DNA of 64,000 nt. Source: Aureobasidium sp. EXF-3400 (Eukaryota > Ascomycota > Dothideomycetes > Dothideales > Saccotheciaceae). This document shows, piece by piece, positions 21,443 through 30,747 of this stretch. Below the pieces are notes generated by a model that worked only from the letters and a program-made list of their open reading frames with translations, had not been told where the DNA came from and ran no database searches. The stretch is taken from contig SWBL01000001.1 of assembly GCA_024195585.1 (NCBI GenBank), positions 62,001 through 126,000 of the forward strand, written 5' to 3'. The translations under genes were made by a program, and so were the position numbers. Numbering within the stretch: position 1 is the first letter of the stretch; every line of letters begins with the position of its first letter.

Positions 21443-21596
21443 AGTTGTTCTTCGATATGACAATCAGAAGACATGACGTTTTCATGGCGATTGATTCCTT
21501 CGTCATTGCCACAGTGCCTTTGTCGAAAAATCCGCTACACAAACGTCCATGAGAACGCACAGCACTCTCAAGGGCCAAGCAGGAGCCTCCTTCCAT

Positions 21597-22883
21597 TCAG
21601 TCCCTCTTGGACCCAAACGTCTGCATAGCCCCATCCACACCACTCATCCATCTAGCAGCCCTCTGCAGTGAAACCGGCAACACACCCAACCACTCAATCA
21701 ACCAAGCATACACAGGCATACACACCACACCATCCCTGCCCCTTTCAATTGTCTCCACAATTTCTCTCGCCAAATCCCTCGCCTGCACCACCGGTCCGAA
21801 GAAGTCGGATGGAGATTTGAGTGTTGAGAACATAGCCGTGCTCAATTGTCCTGGTTTCACCAAGATCATTTTTGTGTGAGCGGCGCCGGGATAGGATGGG
21901 TTTGCTGCCATTTGGGAGATTTCGGAGCGCAGGGAAGTGTGGAAGGCTAGTAAGGCGGCTTTGGAAGCGGTATAGCCGGTTAGATGTGAGGCGCCTAGGT
22001 GACCGAGTACTGATGAGACTGTAACGATTGTGCCGCCGTTTGAAGAGGCAAGCATAGCAGGCAGGAAAGAGCGACAGGTGTGGAAATGAGACAAGGTGTT
22101 GATGGAAAAGCAGCGGGAGATCTGTGAGGCAGAGAGGGAGAGCAGGGGTTTTCCGTTTACGATGCCCGCGTTGTTGATGAGTATTGTGGGTGTACCGACC
22201 TTTTGGTTGTATTAGTATAGTTCTTCATGCAAGCATCTTCCCTCTTCTCTTCATGTGGTTTTGAAAGAAATGGAAGTGGACATGAGAAGATGGTGAAATT
22301 TTGGAAAAGGAAAGAAGAGACTACATACCTCCTCAACGACCCTCTGATACGCCGTTTCCACAGCATCAGCATCGCCAACATCGACTTTGAACCATTTAAT
22401 CCCACTCTCTTGCCCATCCCACTCGTCCGGAGCCCTCACATCCCAAACCACCACCTCTGCCCCCTTGAGTTCTAAGATCTTAGCAACCAACCAACCTAAT
22501 CCTCCTGCTCCTCCAGTGACAACAGCAATCTGCTCACTCCATATAACTTTTCTTGCTGCTCCGTGACCGAAACGTGTGTTTGTGGCAGAAAGGGTATAGA
22601 GGAGTGTATACCAGAAGCAGAGGATGGTAGGAGTCAAAGAGAGGGGTTTGGAGAGGGTGAGTAAGCAGAGAGTGTAGCTGGTGAGCAAAGAGTAGATGTA
22701 GGATAATGGAGGGAAGAGGAATGAGAGGAGGTGGAGAGTGTAGTCGAGACTGAAAGAGGGGGAGGAGGGGTACGGGGAGAGGGTTAGGATGTAGAGGATG
22801 CTGAGGGTGAGGATGGTTGTGTAGAGGGTTGGTGTTAGAGTTTCTGAGAGGGTGGTGGAGAGGTTTTGGAGGAGATCTGGCAT
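21597..22883 (-). CDS. Membrane-anchored short-chain dehydrogenase/reductase
   Basis: Two exons, 22883-22329 and 22199-21597, phase 0, intron 129 nt (GTATGT donor, AAAAG acceptor), 385 residues. Residues 1-100 hold several hydrophobic segments that should anchor the protein in the ER or lipid-droplet membrane. The Rossmann core follows: cofactor loop TGGAGGLG (123-130), a downstream VDVGDAD, NNAG (194-197), catalytic Ser in TVSSVLG (247-248), and YTASK with Tyr261 and Lys265. The layout resembles the retinol-dehydrogenase-10/DHRS (SDR16C-like) group, acting on lipid alcohols or ketones, but the substrate is unknown. It is convergent with GPI8 with only about 150 bp between the stops. Confidence 0.92.
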
Positions 22884-24102
22884 CGTGAAGTCTGTGAACA
22901 GTCGAGGGTTCAGTGACGCTTGAGATATAATGATTGTTGAGTCGAGTTTTCAAGTGTCGATTAATTGGGTGTGTTTACTTGAATCGGCTGCTGGAACAGA
23001 TTTGTGTTGATGTCGATTTGTCGATGTTGATGTTGGAGTCTGGTGGTCTGGCTGCGCGCATGGAGGAAGCGCTTGGTGGTCCTCGTGGCTGACTAAGCAT
23101 ATGCGATGGACGAACTTGACCAGAGATTGTTGTCTACTCTTTCTCCGATCTCACTATCGAGCAAACAATCGAAATAGTTGATCTTCAAGTACAAAAACAG
23201 GCTGCAGGGCTTGATCATTCATGGGTAATTGAAGGTCATTTGTCTCCGGAAGTATAGCAGCTAAAAGCTCAAGTCTTCAAGCTTCGATTGATTGGATGAA
23301 ACGGCGAGTTCACGAGACATGCAATGCAGAATAGAAGGGAAACGATGCAAAACACACATGTTATAGTATTAAAACGTCCAACAATCAATTGATCTCCTTC
23401 ATGAGCTGATATGATGAGATAGACCAGGAAATATTCGAGTTATCCATGACACCCTGACCTCGGGAGTGAAGCTTCGCCGCATTTGGGTATGCCAAGATGG
23501 CTTTGTTCTAAGTTCTCGACCTGTAACCAAGAGATGAGGGGTATGTAAAGCCGAGGAAGAGTTTATTATTCCTAGTCGATGAGCAGTCACAGATGTGAGG
23601 GGCATATGGAGGAGTTGTTGGGTGTCGGGAGTGCTCAGGAGGTCGAATGGCTCCGCATGCCGGCGAAACGATTGGCGATTGGCCCGAGCCTCGTCCCGCA
23701 TGAACATGTCATTGTCCTTGACCCCTCCATGCCACCAACAACTCTTGTATACGTTTCCCACGTCTACATTCACCACATCGACTCGCTCGAATTCGCATAC
23801 TACAGCTATACAGCCAGTCCAACCAAGGGATCGAAATTACCAGATTTGCGTCTACCAGATTCATCCGCGCATCGAGCCCGAAACAGCAGTCGCCACTCGC
23901 CGTCAAGTCTTTCCACACACCACAAAGCCGCCTTCCTTGCTGTCGCATTAAACAAACACCTCGTTTGATTGACAAGAACCGTCCACCGGTTCTCCTTTCC
24001 TCTCCCTCTTCCCAGTCGGCACTGCCACTACACCTTTAAACAAGCCTTGATCCTCTGTGGTCATCGCGAGGTGTCGCAGAGCCAGACCTAATATCCCGGC
24101 AC
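22884..24102. other. Divergent promoter region between SDR and BTB genes
   Basis: 1.2 kb between two divergently transcribed genes. The part just before 24103 is pyrimidine-rich. ORFs at 23399-23968 overlap on both strands without motifs and are not accepted as genes. Confidence 0.5.
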
Positions 24103-27100
24103 ATGAGCAGCCATTTGTGGAAGTACTACCTCCAGGATGATGTCGATCGGTTTCGACATGCCCTCGAGACGGCCTCGTACAATGTCCGTCCACACCAGAA
24201 CAGAGCTCAATCCATGCACGCCTCCGCCGCCGTGAGCTCCAGTCCTGGCACCTTGAGTACTTCACCTACCCTCAATACAAAGGCACGCAAGCCTTCGAAC
24301 TTTTCGCCACATGCAGGAACCGTGCCTCCACTCACCAAGGCTGACATCAACTGGCGCGACTCGAATGGCATGACTTTGCTTCATCACGCTGCCTCTTCCA
24401 CAACCGAGAACGCCCTCGAGTTCGCCCAAGCTCTCGTCGAGCATCCCCTGATCGATCTGTACCTACAAGATGCCGAGAATTCGTGGACTGCCCTACATCG
24501 CGCCTTCTACTTTGGAAACATCACCATTGCTCGCGCAATTCTCGAGCGGGACTCCTCGGATGCTCTGCGTAGAGGAATAGGAGGAGCCTTGGTCAAGGTG
24601 AAGGATCGTGAAGGGCTTGGCCCGTTGGATCTCTACGCTGCAACAATCAAGGATCGCACTCTGCGACCAGAAGGACAGAGACGACCCAGAGCTGCTTCTG
24701 ATGCTAGCGAAGAGGAGGTTAATATGGATGACGAGCAAGAGATCAGGCAAAGAGTCACTGAGTTTGCGACAAACATCTCTGGTGACGAAGTCTACACTTT
24801 TGGAAGCAACAAGAATATTACTCTAGGCTTTGGAGATGAGGATGACCGACAACACCCGGAGCGCATCACGCTCAAACGTCCGGACCATCTCCTGCAACGA
24901 TTCTACCGCGAACACGTCCGAGACTATGAAAGGACCTGGACGACATTCGATCCTGTTATTACACAGACAGGTCGTTCCGCTCTTCCACGCTCATTACCCG
25001 TCGAATCTATGCCTTGGGTTGTCAAGAATCGACCTCTAATCATCCAAGATGTCTTCATGTCCAAACTCTCTACAGCAGTCTTGACTACTGACCCAGAGTC
25101 AAATTTGTACATGTGTGGTCACGGACCCGGAGGCCGTCTAGGTACCGGAGACGAACAGTCGCGTTTCAGATTTGTCTGCATCGATGGTGGTGCCTTGTCG
25201 CGCAAAAAGATTGCCACTGTTGCGCTAGGTCAAAATCATACCCTGGCTGTTGACGATCGAGGCGAGGTCTTCTCATGGGGCAGTAACGGCTATGGTCAGC
25301 TTGGGTACACTTTACCGAAGACTGGATTCAAGGATGAAGATCCCGTGAGCTGCGTACCAGCCCAAATCTTTGGCCCCCTGAAGCGCGAGATTGTGATTGG
25401 TGTCGCTGCCTCTCGCATTCACTCAGTCGCATACACTTCCACCTCTCTTTATACCTTTGGCAAGAATGAAGGACAGCTTGGTATTGTCGATTCCGATGCT
25501 CGTTCTTTGGAGTACCAAGTCACTCCTCGAAAGGTTGCGGCTTCTCGTTTTGCTGCTCCGATCGTCTCAGTCGCTGCTATCGACCGTGCCACTGTCTGCC
25601 TTTTGGAAAACCACGACGTCTGGGTCTTCGCAAACTACGGTTATGCGAAGATACAGTTCCCCCTCGATGGTTCAAGCAGTTTCTTGAAAGACAGCTTCCG
25701 CGTAACTCGATATGATGACACTGTCAATCACATCAGCAAAATCACTGCTGGTGGTGACACGATCTGTGCTATGTCAAGTAGTGGTGAGGTCTATACCTTA
25801 TCCGTCAGCCAACGGCAAGACCAGGGCAATGCATCCACGACGAATCCGACGAAGATCAGAGGTGCACTATCTGCGCCACAAGAGATTTGGTCCCTAAAGA
25901 AGAACAACATGGCTGCCCGTGATGTCGGTGTAGACGCTGATGGCTCTATCATCCTGACCACCGAGGAAGGAAGTGTTTGGAAGCGATCAAGAAGAACGAA
26001 GATCAAGGATGGAAAGTCGCTGGACACCATCCAGTACAAGCCTAAGGATTACAAATTCTCACGTATTGCTGGTCTCTCTCGCGTTACAGCAGTCAGGTCC
26101 TCTGCATATGGTGCCTACGCTGCTGTTCGTAGGGATTGTGATGTCACAAAGACTCAGACACTGGTCGAAGAGCAGAACATCTGGAGCGACTTGTTCCCTC
26201 TTCTCTGTTTCCACGACCTGAATGTCCACGAGGATGTTCCTGATAGTGAGAGCGAAGAGCCGCAGCCTCGTTTCTGGCAAGGTCGCAAGAAGCCTGATGA
26301 GGTACAACTTCTCCGCAAGCATTTACTTCAGTCGAAGGATATTGAAAAGGATCTTGAGGGACATTTGCGCCTAGCAGCGGATGAAGACTCTAGCGAGTTT
26401 GATGCTATCATCGCTTCCAACGTGTCTGAGCTGCGCTTCCCTACCCACCAATTCGTTCTCGCGGGACGAAGCAGGGTGCTCAGAGCAGGCTTACAGACTT
26501 TCAGAGATGGTGGTGACTTCAGTGTGCCTGACCTACTCATCTGTGAGCGCGACCCTTCTGGTCGACCTGTCTTGATCTTCCAAGGACTCGATACCCTCAC
26601 CCTGGTCGACCTCCTGCTTTACTGTTACACAGATTCTATCGTCGACTTTTGGCATCATACTCGAGGCTCCCCCTTGGCTTTCAGGTATCGACAAGTTCGT
26701 ACTGAGCTGATGAAGGTTGCTGCCAAACTTGAGCTTCTCAAATTGGAGCCTGCAGTGAGACAAATGATCGAGCCTGAGCGTTGCTTGCACATGGATCTTG
26801 AGATTGCTACCAGCGATCAGAATTACTTTGCCAATGGCGATATCCGAGTTCAATTGAGCGATGGCGAAGTTCTGGTTCATGTGGCTTTGGTCTGCCAAAG
26901 ATGTCCATTCTTCGAAGGCATGTTCATGGGACGTGCGGGTGGTCGCTGGCTCGAAGAAAGACGTGGTCTCCTACAAAATGCTTCCGATGCTGTTGACGTG
27001 GATCTCCAACATATCGAGTCCAACATTTTCCGCATGGTCCTTCGTCACATCTACGCAGATACTGGTGAAGAGCTTTTTGATGATATCGTCAGTGCTGATC

Positions 27101-29058
27101 TTGATGAATTCCTCGACGTCGTCATGGAAGTCATGGCGGTTGCAAACGAGCTTATGCTGGATCGTCTATCTCAAGTCTGTCAAAGAGTTGTGGGTCAACA
27201 CGTCACGACTCGCAATGTTTGTGGTCTACTTAACGCCATCGCTCCCAGCTCTGTCACAGAGTTCAAAGATGCAAGTCTCGAGTACTTGTGTCTGAGCTTG
27301 GAAGCTATGTTGCAAGGCGGACTGCTGGATGAGCTCGAAGAAGATCTACTATTAGAATTGGACGACATTGTCCGTGCCAACCAGCTTGCTCTGATGCCAT
27401 TTGCTAAGAGTGGCCGTGCTGAGGCTCTGCTTCATGAACGTCATCCAGAACTCGCTGGGTTGATTGACCGTGATCGTCGCATCAAGCTTGATTCGATCAT
27501 GCTGCACTCCAAGTACCAGGATCTTGATGGATGGGGTCCGAACTCCTTCAGAGGTGGTAGCCTGGACGACGGTGCATATGCGAAGCAGAAGGCACGGAGG
27601 AAGTCTCGAGACGCGCAGTCATCTGCGATTGATTCTACTCCCAGAACGAAAGCCGCTATGCCTTTCCTAGGCACAAGCATAGAGGAGAGCTCACCACTGG
27701 ATCTTGGAGCACGGCCGAGGGGTGGCGAGTCGGAGTTTGAAAAGGTACTACGTAGAGATACTGCTGTTGGTACTCCAACTGATTCCTCGCTCGATGATCG
27801 AGGAAAGTCAATCATGCCTCATGCTGGAACGCCAAAGCAAGGCGGCGCCATCCCGGGTATGATGCCTGCTACTCCCGCAAGCTCCTCAAGTGTACCTTGG
27901 GCAGCGACTCCGTCCCCAGGTGCCAAGCTGGAGATGAGGGATATCATGGCGCAAGCATCTTCGAGTCGTGTGTCCAACCTCTCGTTGGGCATCGCAGCCA
28001 GTAGAGAGAAGGCGTCTGAGGATGCCTCGGCTGCAAGATCTGCTGCAAAGATGTCGCAGAAAGAACGCAAGAGGATGCAACAAGCACAGCAATCTGCAGT
28101 CGTTGAGATAGAAGAGAAGATTGCAGCCAAGGTGGCATCACCATGGCAGGTCGTTTCTGGCCAGAAGATACCTTCTCTCAAGGATGTGATCGGTGACAAG
28201 CCACCATCACCTGGTCCATCGAGCAGACCTCAACCTGTGACTCGTACGAGCACCACACCTCAATTGACCATGCGTCAGACGATTGCCAATCCAAAGCCCT
28301 CGCCTAAACCTCCTGCCGCTTTTGCTGCCTCACCAAAGAGTCTAGGTCCTGGTTCGCCCATTACATCTGGTCATCCATCTCCAAGACTTGGTCCTCAGCG
28401 CGCCCCTCCAAGCCAAGCTGGAGTCAAATCGCCAGCACCAGCATCACCGCGCATTCCAGCACAAGCCGGTCCTTCTCTACCTGTTCGACCCGCACCAGCA
28501 CCCCGCCAATCTCAACCACAATCTCAACGGAAGCCCTCACAACAAACCGCAGCATCAACACTTGCACCTCCACCCCCACCAGACCTCTCATCGCAATCGT
28601 TCCCCTCCATACAATCGATCGTTCACAATCCTCGCGCTGCAGAACCTGCTCTTCAACTTTCTCTACAGGAAATTCTGGAGCAGCAACAGTATGAGAAGGA
28701 TATCATCAAAGAAGCTGCTGCAGCAAGGAGTATGCAGGAGATCCAGGCTGAGCAGGAGTTCCAGGAATGGTGGGATAAGGAGGCTGCCAGGATGAGGGAG
28801 GATGAAGAGTTTGCTCGTCTCATCGCGGAAGGCAAGACGCCTGAACAAGCTGGTGCGGCAAAGAAGAAGGGTGGAAGGAGGGGTGGAAAACCACAGGAGA
28901 AGAAAAAAGATGGCGTGACTGCGCAGGTTACACCACAAGGACAAACTTCAGGGCAGCAAGTCCAAGGTCAACCACCTAAGTCTAGAGGAGGTAGAGGTAG
29001 GGGCAGAGGTGGTGCTTCTGTTGCCATGACTCCCGCTGCTGGAGGCAGTAAGGCTTGA
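24103..29058 (+). CDS. Ankyrin-RCC1-BTB protein with RGG tail (IBtk/Btb1-like)
   Basis: One exon of 1651 residues. Ankyrin-type repeats lie at about 75-170 (MTLLHHAASS and TALHRAFYFGNITIARAIL). An RCC1-like repeat region spans about 225-650 (VYTFGSNKNITLGFGDED, MCGHGPGGRLGTGD, VFSWGSNGYGQLGY). Two BTB/POZ domains sit near 765 (FPTHQFVLAGRSRVLRAGL) and 905-1010 (VQLSDGEVLVHVALVCQRCP). From about 1130 the chain is disordered and Pro/Ser-rich, then a charged coiled coil (about 1520-1590) and a C-terminal RGGRGRGRGG box. This order is that of inhibitor-of-BTK-like proteins and fission-yeast Btb1-type proteins, which act as Cul3 substrate adaptors in that family; a role here is inferred. The RGG box suggests RNA or protein contacts. 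No intron is evident. Confidence 0.93.
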   Translation: MSSHLWKYYLQDDVDRFRHALETASYNVRPHQNRAQSMHASAAVSSSPGTLSTSPTLNTKARKPSNFSPHAGTVPPLTKADINWRDSNGMTLLHHAASSTTENALEFAQALVEHPLIDLYLQDAENSWTALHRAFYFGNITIARAILERDSSDALRRGIGGALVKVKDREGLGPLDLYAATIKDRTLRPEGQRRPRAASDASEEEVNMDDEQEIRQRVTEFATNISGDEVYTFGSNKNITLGFGDEDDRQHPERITLKRPDHLLQRFYREHVRDYERTWTTFDPVITQTGRSALPRSLPVESMPWVVKNRPLIIQDVFMSKLSTAVLTTDPESNLYMCGHGPGGRLGTGDEQSRFRFVCIDGGALSRKKIATVALGQNHTLAVDDRGEVFSWGSNGYGQLGYTLPKTGFKDEDPVSCVPAQIFGPLKREIVIGVAASRIHSVAYTSTSLYTFGKNEGQLGIVDSDARSLEYQVTPRKVAASRFAAPIVSVAAIDRATVCLLENHDVWVFANYGYAKIQFPLDGSSSFLKDSFRVTRYDDTVNHISKITAGGDTICAMSSSGEVYTLSVSQRQDQGNASTTNPTKIRGALSAPQEIWSLKKNNMAARDVGVDADGSIILTTEEGSVWKRSRRTKIKDGKSLDTIQYKPKDYKFSRIAGLSRVTAVRSSAYGAYAAVRRDCDVTKTQTLVEEQNIWSDLFPLLCFHDLNVHEDVPDSESEEPQPRFWQGRKKPDEVQLLRKHLLQSKDIEKDLEGHLRLAADEDSSEFDAIIASNVSELRFPTHQFVLAGRSRVLRAGLQTFRDGGDFSVPDLLICERDPSGRPVLIFQGLDTLTLVDLLLYCYTDSIVDFWHHTRGSPLAFRYRQVRTELMKVAAKLELLKLEPAVRQMIEPERCLHMDLEIATSDQNYFANGDIRVQLSDGEVLVHVALVCQRCPFFEGMFMGRAGGRWLEERRGLLQNASDAVDVDLQHIESNIFRMVLRHIYADTGEELFDDIVSADLDEFLDVVMEVMAVANELMLDRLSQVCQRVVGQHVTTRNVCGLLNAIAPSSVTEFKDASLEYLCLSLEAMLQGGLLDELEEDLLLELDDIVRANQLALMPFAKSGRAEALLHERHPELAGLIDRDRRIKLDSIMLHSKYQDLDGWGPNSFRGGSLDDGAYAKQKARRKSRDAQSSAIDSTPRTKAAMPFLGTSIEESSPLDLGARPRGGESEFEKVLRRDTAVGTPTDSSLDDRGKSIMPHAGTPKQGGAIPGMMPATPASSSSVPWAATPSPGAKLEMRDIMAQASSSRVSNLSLGIAASREKASEDASAARSAAKMSQKERKRMQQAQQSAVVEIEEKIAAKVASPWQVVSGQKIPSLKDVIGDKPPSPGPSSRPQPVTRTSTTPQLTMRQTIANPKPSPKPPAAFAASPKSLGPGSPITSGHPSPRLGPQRAPPSQAGVKSPAPASPRIPAQAGPSLPVRPAPAPRQSQPQSQRKPSQQTAASTLAPPPPPDLSSQSFPSIQSIVHNPRAAEPALQLSLQEILEQQQYEKDIIKEAAAARSMQEIQAEQEFQEWWDKEAARMREDEEFARLIAEGKTPEQAGAAKKKGGRRGGKPQEKKKDGVTAQVTPQGQTSGQQVQGQPPKSRGGRGRGRGGASVAMTPAAGGSKA

Positions 29059-30541
29059 TTGCTTATCACTCTTACACTTCGTACATAGATACATATAAAT
29101 CTCTACATTTTATCTACACTCTCAACTCTAGACCAATTGACCTTGATATCCACATCCAGTAGTCGCATTCGTGGTACATCAACCACTTGTTGATCAACAA
29201 GGAACAAATTGTTATGTATAACTCTATACTCCGAATTCACGGTTTAAAGAACCAGACTTCGATATCCTAGTGCGTGAAAGGTTCGAACTATAAGACTTGA
29301 ATTTGCTATGATATAGAGTTGTGTTTAGAAACTTGCATCGAATCTCGCTCAATCCTCTCATTCCTCCATCTTCAACTGCTCGATATTTCTTGTTTGATCG
29401 GGAAGGAATTTGGTTTAGTGGACACTAGGACTAATCATAACCATGGGAATAAAATGAATTCTTACTGACCTTACTAAATCAACTAGAAAACAAAGAAACG
29501 CATACGTGTAAGAATGCAAGAGAGAACTCAGGAGACAGAGAGGAGTTAAAAAGGTTATTCGAAGCTAGCTAGCATGGTTTTTCTTAAAGTCTTTATACGA
29601 GCAAAAGACGTGAGGACGTAAATTGAAAGCTTAGAAATCTATGTCTAGTACTGTCAGTTATCTCCTGCTTGCAACCCTTCCTCTCGGACAGAGTGTATCT
29701 CTAGGCTCATTAGTGTATAATAGCATGTCATCTTATAGCCCTAATTCTACACTTCGCCATTGAGAAACGGTATTTACATGTCAGTAACGATAGGAAACCC
29801 ATCTTTCGCTCGAAACATGCTCTATTAAGGATCTCTAATCCTAAACTAGCAGAAGATCTAATGGTCTTGAGAGATAAACATTAAAATAAACATATCAGAA
29901 AATTGAGATACGATTTAGTATCATTTCCATCAGCAATGAGCATCGAAGAGCCGGATATAGTAGCAGGAGGTTCTTACGCGTTGCTATCGTTGCATAAACT
30001 TGCGAATATACCCTCACAACTCCACTATAATCTTCGACCACATTAGAGTAATTCTATACTTAGAGGGTTTGCTTCATTCCGGGCCGAGTTCGAGGAAATT
30101 ATGTTTATGGACAGAAGAAGCATTTGCAATCAGATCTGTTTGGCCGTTTGCGTGATAGAGATACCTGTAACTATACGCCAACCGCATGAGTAAAGAAAAC
30201 AACACCTACGAGAATTATGTATACGAGAAGCGAGAAGAAATTTGGAGAAGCAGAAAACGAAAAACATCGAAGTTCTTGTCCTAGCTTTATAGTCCATTCC
30301 TGGTGTAGAGAGATGTCAAGATCATCTTTCCCATTTCTGATACTCTCGTCAGCGACGAGTTGAACAAGTGATTCTCATTGTTTTGTCACACGCTATGAAG
30401 CTGTTACAAAAGGCACGCCAGATGAAAGAGAAAATATCACGACTTGAGATCTACGCATAGAAACCAAGATTGTATCCAAGCCGAGACGCATCCTCTGGGA
30501 TAAACAGCTCTCCCCCGACACTGGAGAAACACCGCAACCAG
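29059..30541. other. AT-rich intergenic region
   Basis: About 1.5 kb between two convergent genes, clearly richer in A and T than its surroundings and without any supported ORF. No tandem repeat, tRNA or transposon end was recognised. It may hold long 3' UTRs or decayed repeats. Confidence 0.5.
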
Positions 30542-30654
30542 CTATAGAAATGCACAATACTTTGCAGAAACAGACACTATCCACAGAGAGAGGTCAATAT
30601 ATCATGTTTCCTTGGTCACACTTGATCTCATGAGGACTTTCTGCATTTAGATAG
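30542..30654. repeat. 113-bp TIR mini-element
   Basis: Starts CTATAGAAATGCACAATAC and ends TCTGCATTTAGATAG; the ends are inverted repeats of each other. Internal CCACAGAGAG matches the other three copies. It lies about 95 bp downstream of the Rap1 stop codon. Confidence 0.75.
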
Positions 30655-30747
30655 TGTCCAATTCACCCTTTATTGTCATCGGAGAGAGAAGAACAGAGAT
30701 TTGAGTCATTACAGAGGACGATGTGAGATACCGGCGACGATACACCA

